Below are positions 43,861-51,891 of a stretch of 64,000 nt of DNA, piece by piece. Position 1 is the stretch's first letter. Every line of letters begins with the position of its first letter. Origin of the DNA: Paenibacillus graminis (GTDB taxonomy: Bacteria > Bacillota > Bacilli > Paenibacillales > Paenibacillaceae); contig NZ_CP009287.1 in the NCBI RefSeq assembly GCF_000758705.1, forward strand, positions 4,030,001-4,094,000, in the 5' to 3' direction. The notes below the pieces were generated by a model that saw nothing but the letters and a program-made list of their open reading frames with translations, was not told the DNA's origin and did not search any database. Made by a program: the position numbers and the translations under genes.

Positions 43861-43914
43861 TCAGGATCGATAGAATGCCCAGTAAAAAAAGCATAAATCT
43901 CCTGTTCAGATAAC

Positions 43915-44811
43915 TTATTCCTTCGTTTCCACAGCATGGCCGCCGAACTCATTGCGCAGGGCTGCAACGACTTTGCCGGTGAAGGTGTCCGTCTCCAGCG
44001 ACCGGTACCGCATCAGGAGCGCCATAGCGATGACAGGTGTTGCAGCCTGCAGATCGAATGCAGTTTCCAGCGTCCATCGGCCTTCCCCGGACGAGTGCAT
44101 AACCCCTTTAATCTCATCCAGCCTGGCATCCTTGGAAAAAGCGCGTTCCACCAGTTCCATCAGCCATGAGCGGATCACGGAACCATTGTTCCACACCCGC
44201 GCCACTTGTTCAAAATTATAATCGAACCCGCTTTTATCCAGCACCTCGAAGCCCTCACCAATGGCAGCCATCATCCCGTATTCAATCCCGTTATGGACCA
44301 TTTTCAGAAAATGTCCGCTGCCCGGCTTGCCGGCAAACAAATATCCGTTCGGGACAGCAGTGTCCCTGAAAACCGGCTCTGTAACTGCCCAGGCTTCCTC
44401 ATCGCCTCCGACCATGTAACATGCTCCATTACGCGCGCCTTCCATTCCGCCGGAAGTTCCTGCATCCAGGAAGTAGATTCCCTGCTGCGCAAGCTCCCCG
44501 TGGCGGCGGATAGATTCATTAAAGTGAGAATTCCCGGCCTCAATAATAATGTCTCCCTTGGATAACAATGGCGCCAGTTCTTCAATTACAGAGTCGACAA
44601 ACGCATGCGGCACCATAATCCAGGCGATCCGCGGCGGCTCCAGCTTGGAGATCAGCTCGGCCAGACTGCCTGCTGCAGCCGCACCTTTGGACTCAAGCTC
44701 CGCAACCGCCTCCCGGTTTACATCAAACGCAACAACCCCGTGTCCATGGTCCAGCAGATTCTGTCCCAGATTGGCGCCCATTTTTCCTAATCCTATCAAT
44801 CCGACTTTCAT
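43915..44811 (-). CDS. gnd: 6-phosphogluconate dehydrogenase (short, NAD-type YqeC/GntZ-like)
   Basis: A 298-residue short-form 6-phosphogluconate dehydrogenase, which oxidatively decarboxylates 6-phosphogluconate to ribulose 5-phosphate. The N-terminal Rossmann motif GLIGLGKMGANLGQNLLDHG, the IIEAGNSHF loop, the substrate loop LDAGTSGGMEGARNG and the catalytic GSGHFLKMVHNGIEYGMM helix (Lys and His) are intact. The protein is about 300 residues, not 470, as in the NAD-preferring branch. It follows the truncated zwf by 40 bp, so it was once the second gene of a zwf-gnd pair. Confidence 0.92.
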   Translation of the reverse strand: MKVGLIGLGKMGANLGQNLLDHGHGVVAFDVNREAVAELESKGAAAAGSLAELISKLEPPRIAWIMVPHAFVDSVIEELAPLLSKGDIIIEAGNSHFNESIRRHGELAQQGIYFLDAGTSGGMEGARNGACYMVGGDEEAWAVTEPVFRDTAVPNGYLFAGKPGSGHFLKMVHNGIEYGMMAAIGEGFEVLDKSGFDYNFEQVARVWNNGSVIRSWLMELVERAFSKDARLDEIKGVMHSSGEGRWTLETAFDLQAATPVIAMALLMRYRSLETDTFTGKVVAALRNEFGGHAVETKE

Positions 44812-44851
44812 GAATATCCCCCTCCGTTTGTGTTAGTTAACCTGGAATTCC

Positions 44852-45595
44852 TCATGCTCCCGGACGTACAGCTTCCGAATCCGCAGCATGAACGGCAGTA
44901 ATACTATTGTGTGCATCAGACGTTGGTTCATCCAGCCACCAGTGGGCGCCGCCCAGCAATTCATCCGCAGCCGCGGGTCCGTTGGAGCCTGCAGGATACA
45001 AGTGCAGCGGAAGCGTGCCGTCAGCCGTTGCTTCTATAATCGGTTGAACCCACTGCCAGGATAATTCCACTTCATCCCAGTGGGCAAAAAAAGTGGCATC
45101 GCCCAGCAGCGCATCATAAATAAGGTTCTCATAGGCTTCCGGCAGATCCGGATTAGCCGATTCATGCTTGATGCTTACGGGTTCAAGCTGCCCGTGCTGG
45201 CGCGGATTTTTGGTATTGAGCTGCAGCGGTATCCCTTCGCCGGGGCCGATGTCGATAATCAGCAGATTCGGATCCAGATTCAGCCTGTTCAGGTTATGCA
45301 AGTCATTAAACGGTTCTTTGAACTCTATAACGATCCGTGTCGACTTCTCTTTCATACGTTTGCCGGTACGGATGTAGAAAGGCACTTCATCCCAGAGCGG
45401 GTCATCAATATACAGGCGGGCTGCGATATAAGTCTCATTGCTGGAAGACGAATCGATTCCCGGCTCGGAGGTATAGGCGTCCACAGGACGGCCGTTGATC
45501 TCTCCTGCTGCATATTGGAGACCTGCTGCTTGGCATGACATTCGTTGTTCCCGACATCCATTGTTCCGTGCAGTGCTGCCGGACGGAGTCCCCAA
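44852..45595 (-). pseudogene. zwf: zwf remnant, C-terminal third of glucose-6-phosphate dehydrogenase
   Basis: An open fragment of about 230 residues homologous to the C-terminal third of glucose-6-phosphate dehydrogenase. It begins near YAAGEINGRPVDAY and keeps VPFYIRTGKRMKEKST, LLIIDIGPGEGIPLQLNTK, PEAYENLIYDALLGDATFFAHWDEVELSW and the final GSNGPAAADELLGG-type segment. The NADP-binding fold and catalytic His region (about the first 330 residues) are absent; the sequence upstream switches abruptly to unrelated DNA ending at a beta-helix gene remnant. It cannot encode an active enzyme. Either a deletion joined two loci or an element inserted here and then decayed. Confidence 0.88.
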
Positions 45596-45604
45596 GGATC
45601 AGCC

Positions 45605-46339
45605 TTACGGTCCGTACACCTCGAACTCCCGGAGGGAGTAGCCATATTGTGTCGCCCTTTCGGTCCCGTACATTCTTACATAGCGGGTCTGGACTGGATT
45701 GAAGGTGATTTTCTCCAGTCCGCCTTTACCGTCAGTGGTGTATACAAGTGTCCAGTCTGTTCCATTGCCCGATATCTGGATCTGATAACTTTTTCCGTAC
45801 GCCGTGTCCCAATACAAATGCACTTCATTAATGGTCTTCATGCTGCCAAGATCTACCTGCAGCCAACCCGGATCAACAGCACGTTTGGTGCCTGCCCGCG
45901 TCGACAGATTCCCGTCGAAGGCCAGCGGCGCCGAATCCACCGCATTGTCGTTCGAGGAGATGACCGCCGGGTGCAGCCGCGCCAGATTAGTTCTTGGCGC
46001 CGGCGCCGGCTCCGGATTTTGCACAGGCAGAATAGTAACCCCGCCATAATAAGCCCGGTCGGTGAAGTTCATCTCCTGCAGCGTGGTTGCCGGAGTGGTT
46101 GACCCTGGCATGTACACGTTCTCAAAGGTAAGGTTTGTAATCAGGGCACCTTCCTGGCCCTCGATCTTGGCGTAACTCTCGCCAATATCACGCACCGTGA
46201 TGTTTTTGACGGTTACACCGGTCACGGGTCCGGCCCCATTGCCGCTGCTGTTCACTGTGAAGAGGGTCATCCAGGCACTGTTGTCATCATTTTTGCCATT
46301 GATGTCCTCTACTTTATTAGCGGTTACAGCTGTAAAAAG
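45605..46339 (-). pseudogene. remnant of a secreted beta-helix glycosidase with F5/8 type C domain
   Basis: An open fragment of about 245 codons with no valid start, bounded upstream by a stop codon at 46340-46342. The N-terminal part (VTVKNITVRDIGESYAKIEG, LITNLTFENVYMPG) is the last rungs of a right-handed beta-helix. A proline/alanine linker (NPEPAPAPRT) leads to an F5/8 type C (CBM32-like) domain with TRAGTKRAVDPGWLQVDLG and VRMYGTERATQYGYSLREFEVYG. The catalytic part and signal peptide are missing. It is the 3' end of a polysaccharidase gene cut off just before the AraC regulator. Confidence 0.8.
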
Positions 46340-46344
46340 TTATA

Positions 46345-46379
46345 CTGGGTTATACGGAAATGTTTATATTTTGTCATGA
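46345..46379. promoter_or_regulatory. 35-bp element before the AraC gene, repeated at 48026
   Basis: This 35-bp segment, beginning CTGGGTTATAC and containing ATATTTTGTC, matches 48026-48060 at all but four positions. Both copies sit upstream of carbohydrate genes, suggesting a shared promoter or AraC-type operator. Confidence 0.6.
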
Positions 46380-46389
46380 TGGAGGCTTT

Positions 46390-47247
46390 ATGAAACAGCT
46401 GTTCGAACCAGTCATTTTTACGGACCGCAAGTCGCTGATTTGGGACTATCAGATATATACTGACGATCATTACAAAGGGTACTACCATTGGCACCAGTGC
46501 TGCGAGGTCATGTACGTTCACGGCGGCCAGGGCAATGTTGTCGTGAACCAGCAGATGTACGAGATCCGCTCCGGGATGCTGTTCTTTTTTCAGCCCTACC
46601 AGCTGCACCGGATTTATTCCGAGGTTTCCCGCGAGTGTCCTTTTGTGCGTACAATTTTTTATATCGATCCGCACACCGCCGAGAATCTGCTGTTGGGCTT
46701 TGCCAAACGCAAGGCGGTCTTCTCCGCTCTTTGGCAGGGCGAGAATACCTCTTGCGGTTTTGATCTGAGCGGCAGCGCCGAAGCGGTTGATTGGATCTAC
46801 AAGAATTACAACCAGTGCCGCAACAGCGCCGTGGAGGAAGACACCGAGGATATTACGATGATGCTCCTTCAGCTGCTGAGCTGTCTCGGAACCGGGGAGA
46901 ACTCCCTCATTCAACCGGAGGAGCGGCGGAACCTCCGCTATTCCGAGCAGATTATGGACTGGATCGAGGAGCACTACCAGGAAGAAGTCAACCTGGAGCA
47001 GCTTGCCGCCGAGACACATTTGTCCAAGTCCTATGTCTCCAGAGTCTTTCATCAGGAAACGGGCGGACGCCTGGTGGACTACCTAACGGCCCGGCGGATC
47101 AAACAGGCTTGCCGTTTGCTTAGTACAACCGATTTGCCGGTGGAACAAATTGGCATCGCAGTCGGTTTTCCGAACGCTTCCTACTTCAACCAGCTCTTCA
47201 AAAGAGTCCTCGGAACCACACCCCTGAAGTACAGAAAAAATAATTAA
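46390..47247 (+). CDS. AraC family transcriptional regulator
   Basis: A 285-residue regulator with an N-terminal cupin-type sensor domain (HWHQCCEVMYVHGGQGNVVVN) and a C-terminal pair of helix-turn-helix motifs: EVNLEQLAAETHLSKSYVSRVFHQETG and LPVEQIGIAVGFPNASYFNQLFKRVLG. Such proteins activate sugar-utilisation genes upon binding an oligosaccharide. ATG 46390 has GGAGG at good spacing. It is flanked on both sides by decayed polysaccharidase genes on the other strand, and its upstream element recurs before the GH88 gene, which is therefore a candidate target. Confidence 0.9.
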   Translation: MKQLFEPVIFTDRKSLIWDYQIYTDDHYKGYYHWHQCCEVMYVHGGQGNVVVNQQMYEIRSGMLFFFQPYQLHRIYSEVSRECPFVRTIFYIDPHTAENLLLGFAKRKAVFSALWQGENTSCGFDLSGSAEAVDWIYKNYNQCRNSAVEEDTEDITMMLLQLLSCLGTGENSLIQPEERRNLRYSEQIMDWIEEHYQEEVNLEQLAAETHLSKSYVSRVFHQETGGRLVDYLTARRIKQACRLLSTTDLPVEQIGIAVGFPNASYFNQLFKRVLGTTPLKYRKNN

Positions 47248-47252
47248 GACGT

Positions 47253-47959
47253 TTATTCATGTTTGAACACCACATTGTGCGCATAGGCATTCAACAGGAT
47301 AAGATCTGTGCGTGCATCTTCTATCTGTTCCCCGCCCAGCTGCAGGTTAATGAATTCCACCCCGTTCACGCCCCGGTCTTCATCGTACCCGTAAATCCGC
47401 GAAGGCTGGCCCCCTCCCCCGTTGAAGCTGACTTTGCGAAAGGACACTTTTTCGATCCCCGCACCCGGTTCAGGGTTGTAATCCTTGTTTTTCACCACCC
47501 GCAGATCAAACAGCTGTCCATGCTCGATCCGTTCAACCCGGATGTTGCCCGGCTGAACCAGATGGACCCCCGCCCATCCGGCTGCGGTTCCACAGCCTCC
47601 AAGGGATTGGCAAAAAGGGGCAGATTCCGGAACCGGCCGCCGTTAATCTCCACCGAGAGCTTTTGCGGCCCGTTCAGCTTGAAGCTGATTGTGCGCCCGT
47701 CGTGGCTGCAGTCTACTGAACGTGAGGCGGGGGAAATATTCACATGTTCAATCTCAGTATAGAGGCAGACGATTTCTACCTCTGCTTCCCCCTCCACATC
47801 AAAAAAAGCCATCGATTCCGGACGCACCTCATGCATGTCCACTTTAACCTCATACACAAAAATCGGCTGCCATCCGCCTCCCGCTGTTCTCACCTTAACC
47901 CGGTAATCCTCCCGCCCCGGAATATGTTCCGGGGTCTCATATACCTTCAGCTGACTCAT
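47253..47959 (-). pseudogene. GH28-like glycosidase gene with central deletion and frame mismatch
   Basis: The N-terminal piece starts at ATG 47959 (GGAGG upstream) and codes about 135 residues of a beta-sandwich domain ending VEINGGRFRNLPLFANPLEA. Near the C-run at 47567-47571 the reading frame changes; the other frame continues as HLVQPGNIRVERIEHGQLFDLRV and ends FKHE at 47253, matching the last beta-helix rungs of GH28-like polysaccharidases. The central catalytic region of some 250 residues is absent. No functional enzyme can be made. The end lies 5 bp from the stop of the AraC gene. Confidence 0.75.
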
Positions 47960-48025
47960 TCTCAATGAACCTCCCTGGATATGCCCTGTTAAGAGTATAC
48001 CGCCCTCTCCCACTCCGTAGTTTGG

Positions 48026-48060
48026 CTGGGTTATACAGAAATGTTGATATTTTGTCGTGG
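48026..48060. promoter_or_regulatory. second copy of the 35-bp element, before the GH88 gene
   Basis: It matches 46345-46379 at 31 of 35 positions. Its core GATATTTTG (48046-48054) recurs 77 bp downstream at 48123-48131, a direct-repeat arrangement common for AraC-type activators. Confidence 0.55.
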
Positions 48061-48208
48061 TAACAGCGCTGTCATTGTTCAGCAGGATTTCTATACTCCT
48101 TCAGGCAGGATGACAAGATTTCGATATTTTGGGATATCAAATTGCAACTTTCTTCAATGGCTTCACGATATACTCAGGACACAATCTTAAATATTGGAGG
48201 CATCCGCA

Positions 48209-49315
48209 ATGAGCACAGCCTATTGGCAGGAAATTATGGACAAACTGGATACGAAGGTAACACGCATGGCCCGACAAATCGGCGGCAAATGTCCGCATTA
48301 TGCCGGTGAAGACGGCAAATACGATGATATGGCTTCCGACTGGTGGACCACCGGCTTCTGGCCCGGCCTCCTCTGGATCATGCATGATATGACCGGAAAA
48401 GAATTATATAAAGAAGCCGCCTGGCATTGGGACGCGACTCTGGAGGAATGGTTCGTTAAACCGACGGTGGAACTGCATCATGATGTGGGTTTTCAGTTTC
48501 TGCCTACAGCCGTCATCAAACATAAGCTGACCGGTGACGAGGATGGTCTGCGCAGAGGAATTGAGGCCGCAAATTTCCTGGCTGCGCGCTATAATCCCGT
48601 AGGCAAGTTCATCCGCGCCTGGAATGAAGACAAATATGGCTGGGTTATCATCGACTGTATGCTGAACATCTCGCTGCTCTTCTGGGCCAGCAAGGTTACC
48701 GGCGATCCGCGATACAAGCATATTGCAGTCAGCCATGCGGAAACTGCCATGCAGTACGGTGTCCGCGAGGATGGCTCTACGAAGCATATCCTTTCCTTCG
48801 ACGCGGAGACCGGCGCTTATATAGAGAACTTCGGCGGACAGGGGTATTCGCCGGAATCCTGCTGGAGCCGCGGGGCCGCTTGGGGACTGTACGGATTCGT
48901 CAATACGTACCGCCATACCGGGGATGAACGCTTCTTGAATACCGCCAAACGGATCGCCCATTACTTCATCGCTGCGCTCCCTGACGATCAGGTTCCCTAC
49001 TGGGATTTCCGTACCGGAGATGACGGGCGCAAGTACAAGGACAGTTCCGCTGCAGCTATTGCCGCTTCCGGCCTGCTGGAGCTTGCCGATATTGCCCCGC
49101 CGGGGGAAAAGAGCCTGTACGCCAATGCGGCGGAACGAATTCTCCGCTCACTGACAGAGAATTATGCCACTTGGGATCAGCCGGAGCATGAAGCGGTCCT
49201 CACCAAAGGAACAGGCAGCGGAGATTCCTTCATTGAAGTCTCCCTGATCTATGCAGACTACTACTATATTGAAGCTGTAGCGAAGCTAAACGGATGGAAG
49301 CACCGGATATTTTAG
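48209..49315 (+). CDS. GH88 unsaturated glucuronyl hydrolase
   Basis: A 368-residue cytosolic (alpha/alpha)6-barrel enzyme of GH88. The catalytic Asp pair is visible in HHDVGFQFLP (about residue 90) and WVIIDCMLNISLL (about residue 150). SWSRGAAWGLYGF-like and KDSSAAAIAASGLLELA segments complete the family pattern. It removes the 4,5-unsaturated uronic acid left by polysaccharide lyases from glycosaminoglycan or plant/xanthan oligosaccharides. ATG 48209 follows GGAGG by eight bases. It is the only intact enzyme of the surrounding beta-helix/AraC cluster, so the upstream lyases may be lost or located elsewhere. Confidence 0.88.
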   Translation: MSTAYWQEIMDKLDTKVTRMARQIGGKCPHYAGEDGKYDDMASDWWTTGFWPGLLWIMHDMTGKELYKEAAWHWDATLEEWFVKPTVELHHDVGFQFLPTAVIKHKLTGDEDGLRRGIEAANFLAARYNPVGKFIRAWNEDKYGWVIIDCMLNISLLFWASKVTGDPRYKHIAVSHAETAMQYGVREDGSTKHILSFDAETGAYIENFGGQGYSPESCWSRGAAWGLYGFVNTYRHTGDERFLNTAKRIAHYFIAALPDDQVPYWDFRTGDDGRKYKDSSAAAIAASGLLELADIAPPGEKSLYANAAERILRSLTENYATWDQPEHEAVLTKGTGSGDSFIEVSLIYADYYYIEAVAKLNGWKHRIF

Positions 49316-49377
49316 TTCAGGTTCAGGTTTGCTCCTGAGCGAGCAGCATTCATCTGGAAGCTTGCAGCTGTAGACAC

Positions 49378-49422
49378 ACCAATCGCCTTGTCCCCGAAAT
49401 AGAGGGCAAGGCGATTGGTCTT
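49378..49422. terminator. hairpin after the GH88 gene
   Basis: ACCAATCGCCTTG pairs with CAAGGCGATTGGT with further pairing inside. The T-run is weak on either strand, so it may be an RNA 3' end or a transcription barrier. Confidence 0.6.
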
Positions 49423-49491
49423 AATATTAAGTGGGGAGGCAGTTCACTATGTAAAATTCCCGATAAATCCCCCAAAAACTGTTGCCTTTAC

Positions 49492-49620
49492 ATTGGTAGC
49501 GGTATCCGTATTAGTAGCGGCATCGGCATGAGCATCATCCTCGGTATCGGGATTCCATCAGCAACTGGAACTGCAACTGCATCGTCATCTGAATCCGCAT
49601 CAGTATCGGGATTGGCGTGC
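49492..49620. repeat. low-complexity GGTATC/GCATC tract
   Basis: The + strand is made of short imperfect units (GGTAGCGGTATCCGTATT, GGCATCGGCATGAGCATC, GGTATCGGGATT, GCAACTGGAACTGCAACTGC). One frame reads as a Gly/Ser/Ile/Ala-rich peptide, but it has no start with a ribosome-binding site. The rest of the 49316-49683 gap shows only the hairpin at 49378. Confidence 0.6.
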
Positions 49621-49683
49621 CTTGCCCTCCATGCTATTTTAAATCCAAATTATATAGGGAAGTAGATCCCTCCCCTGTCATCT

Positions 49684-50043
49684 CTAGCCCAACAGCCAAG
49701 CCAATGCCTCTGTCTCACTGACAAACACCCGGAAGTCCTCGCCTTTGTTCAATTCGGTCAGCAGTTCTTTGAATCTGCCTTGAGTGGTCTCCTCAGTGCG
49801 GATTACGGCTGCAGCCTTGATGTGATAGTTGATCAATTTCTGCAGGGCTGTTCCTGCAAGCCCTGTTCTGAGATTATAAAATTCGTCAGAGAGCGTTCCT
49901 TCGTGAAGCAGCAGTTTATAGCTGTTATGCTCAAAGCACACCGAGATAAGATCGAGCACATCCTGCTCTGTGCGCAGCGGATGATCATCAGGGCGGCAGA
50001 GGATATAGCCCTGTTGTTCTTTTTGAATGGATTCGATTTTCAT
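49684..50043 (-). CDS. DUF4180 family protein
   Basis: A 119-residue small cytosolic protein of the DUF4180 family, with LRTEQDVLDLISVCFEHNSYKLLLHEG and SDEFYNLRTGLAGTALQKLINYHIKAAAV near the centre and FRVFVSETEALAWL at the end, resembling a STAS-like alpha/beta fold. Function is unknown. ATG 50043 follows AGGAGG at eight bases. It begins 16 bp after the PadR regulator gene and is therefore likely co-transcribed with it. Confidence 0.82.
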   Translation of the reverse strand: MKIESIQKEQQGYILCRPDDHPLRTEQDVLDLISVCFEHNSYKLLLHEGTLSDEFYNLRTGLAGTALQKLINYHIKAAAVIRTEETTQGRFKELLTELNKGEDFRVFVSETEALAWLLG

Positions 50044-50059
50044 ATACACTACCTCCTGA

Positions 50060-50605
50060 TCAAGTTAGCCCCAGCTCATGGCGCAATTCCGCAAGCCAGG
50101 TCAATTCATTGTTGTAGGTTGAAATCAGATTGCTGTGAATCAGCTTCCATAGCGTGATCCCTTTCCCTTCGTTCACATCATGATCGCTGCCAGCCTGGCC
50201 TTTCAGAAGCAATAACTGTGTGCGCACTTCCTGCTCATATCCCGCCAGCAGCGCGTTCAATTCATCCGGGTTCAGCAGATCCGCCCAAGCAAGCTGGATA
50301 AGAAAGGTCTTCTTGAACTCCGGCGGCTCCGGTGGAGCAGCCACCCACTTCCGCAGCTCGGCGAGGCCGGCCGATGTGACAGTATAGATTTTTTTGGAGG
50401 GCGAGCTGTCCTGGTGCCGGACCTCATTAGTTACAAACCCCGCGTTCAGCAGCTCCACCAAGGCTTTGTAGATTTGATTGTTATTGCCGGACCAATACAG
50501 GAATGAGGATTCCTGTATGAGCTTTTTGAGATCATACCCGGTCATCGGCTTATGGCTCAGCAGTCCTAGAATAGCGTGATTGATTGAGATAAGTTCCACC
50601 TCCAC
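50060..50605 (-). CDS. PadR family transcriptional regulator
   Basis: A 181-residue PadR protein. The N-terminal winged helix (HAILGLLSHKPMTGYDLKKLIQE, then GNNNQIYKALVELLNAGFVTNEV) is followed by the helical Vir_C-like dimerisation domain. The start is uncertain: GTG 50605 is used, but GTG 50599 is also in frame, and the real N-terminus is probably near ISINHAILG. A TAACATATGTTA palindrome lies just upstream. It and the DUF4180 gene form a two-gene unit often seen together. Confidence 0.88.
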   Translation of the reverse strand: MEVELISINHAILGLLSHKPMTGYDLKKLIQESSFLYWSGNNNQIYKALVELLNAGFVTNEVRHQDSSPSKKIYTVTSAGLAELRKWVAAPPEPPEFKKTFLIQLAWADLLNPDELNALLAGYEQEVRTQLLLLKGQAGSDHDVNEGKGITLWKLIHSNLISTYNNELTWLAELRHELGLT

Positions 50606-50617
50606 TCTCTACATCAG

Positions 50618-50629
50618 TAACATATGTTA
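50618..50629. promoter_or_regulatory. TAACATATGTTA palindrome, candidate PadR operator
   Basis: A perfect 12-bp palindrome 13 bp upstream of the PadR gene, with GTAACATA repeated directly at 50617 and 50634. PadR-type operators contain ATGT/ACAT half-sites. Confidence 0.55.
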
Positions 50630-50684
50630 ACTGTAACATACATAATTCTATAAGTCGATAATGACTTTAGACTTCAGAGTTGAG

Positions 50685-50726
50685 TTTTGAGTTTTGAGTT
50701 TTGAGTTTTGAGTTTTGAGTTTTGAG
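50685..50726. repeat. six perfect TTTTGAG tandem heptamers
   Basis: Six head-to-tail TTTTGAG units at 50685-50726, preceded by related GAGTTGAG sequence. A simple repeat prone to slippage. Confidence 0.95.
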
Positions 50727-50921
50727 TTCAGATTAATGAATGTAAAATCAGCAGAGCAACAACCAACAAGGTACTGAACAGCTGCGCCGTTCCTCTGGGA
50801 CTGCGCAGCGTCTTGGATTTCAGTCTAGCGTTACCTGGAGAACGAAACCCCATGACTCCTTCGGCAACTCCAAGTGGAACAGGGTAACTCATTTGCTTGA
50901 ATACACTGTTCACCGCAGATG

Positions 50922-51104
50922 AAGTGGAAAAAGTATCACTAATTTGCTTGAGCATCGAGTAACCCGGCAGGCTAAGTGGAAAAAGGTACACTAATTTTAC
51001 CCAATTAACTCTAGATAAGGGAATATCATAGTATTAGGTTTACTTTTTCCACTCAAACTTCACGATTGTTGATTTCTGAGGAATTTAAGTTTACTTTTTC
51101 CACT
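50922..51104. repeat. interspersed AGTGGAAAAAGTA elements, two direct and two inverted
   Basis: AAGTGGAAAAAG motifs begin at about 50922 and 50973; their complement TTTACTTTTTCCACT occurs at 51039-51053 and 51090-51104. A more degenerate copy lies near 51175. The 50606-51350 stretch holds no supported gene. Confidence 0.7.
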
Positions 51105-51326
51105 TCGCTTGCCACCACGGTGCTCCAACTCCACTCATTTCGCCATTAGGCAAGGAATACGACCTTACGAAGGTTGCTTTTTCCATTTAAACTACATTAT
51201 TTTTAATTTCAGATAAAATTAGTTTCCGTTTTCCAACTAACGCTTGCGAAGAAGCTGGTGAGCAATGCGCTGATTGGAATGAGGGAGCTAGACCGGCTGC
51301 CCCCTCAACTTTATAGCTTCAAAGAA

Positions 51327-51600
51327 AAGGGCATACCAGCCGCTGCTGCTTCAACAACGGCATTTCTGCCGTTGTTTCCGGGCATACCGGCCACTGAAGC
51401 TTCAACAACGGCATTTCTGCCGTTGTTTACGGGCATACCGGCCGCTGCTGCTTCAACAACGGCATTTCTGCCGTTGTTTCCGGGCATACCAGCCGCTGCT
51501 GCTTCAACAACGGCATTTCTGCCGTTGTTTCCGGGCATACCGGCCGCTGCTGCTTCAACAACGGCATTTCTGCCGTTGTTTCCGGGCATGCCGGCGTTTC
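51327..51600. repeat. 51-bp tandem array 2, five copies of an AACAACGGCA hairpin
   Basis: Five copies of a hairpin with 10-bp arm AACAACGGCA, loop TTTC and the complementary arm start at 51353, 51404, 51455, 51506 and 51557, exactly 51 bp apart. The linkers (TTCCGGGCATACCGGCCGCTGCTGC type) are near-identical, with one variant. Several frames on both strands stay open because the period is 17 codons. Sequence is unrelated to the array at 20621, but the architecture is the same. Confidence 0.95.
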
Positions 51601-51699
51601 GGTCCACATTCGTCCTTCAGACGAACTAAACTAAAAGCCCCTTATCTCCTTACACACCTTGTCCACAACATAAAAAACATTAATTTCCTAAACAAAAAC

Positions 51700-51745
51700 A
51701 AAACGGCTGCCCCATCCTTCCCATGACAGAGCAGCCGCTTGATTT
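51700..51745 (-). terminator. probable terminator downstream of the GH52 gene
   Basis: On the minus strand CGGCTGC pairs with GCAGCCG and is followed by TTTTGTTTTTG. It lies about 150 bp beyond the GH52 stop. Confidence 0.6.
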
Positions 51746-51891
51746 TTTAGTTAGTTTGCCTGCTTGAACTCGGAAGAAAGCCTAAGTGTACATCGTGAAA
51801 CTTAATTTACCCCTCTTTTTCCGCTACACCCTCTTCAGGTAGACTTTAGTGTCATTTAATGAAACTAATGCCTTTTCAACTTCAATTATAA

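Noticed and set aside
44852..48013. Insertion sequence or transposon as cause of the gene decay
   Set aside because: No transposase, terminal inverted repeats or target duplications were seen; deletion remains the simpler explanation.
49440..49640. Gly/Ser-rich peptide gene
   Set aside because: The only in-frame ATG lies in the middle of the tract without a ribosome-binding site.
50728..50991. 87-codon minus-strand frame
   Set aside because: It lies in a repeat-rich zone, has no start signal, and includes the dispersed AGTGGAAAAAG element.
51258..51629. Repeat protein encoded on the + strand (123 codons)
   Set aside because: Both strands and several frames are open across the 51-bp array; no ribosome-binding site or promoter supports one of them.
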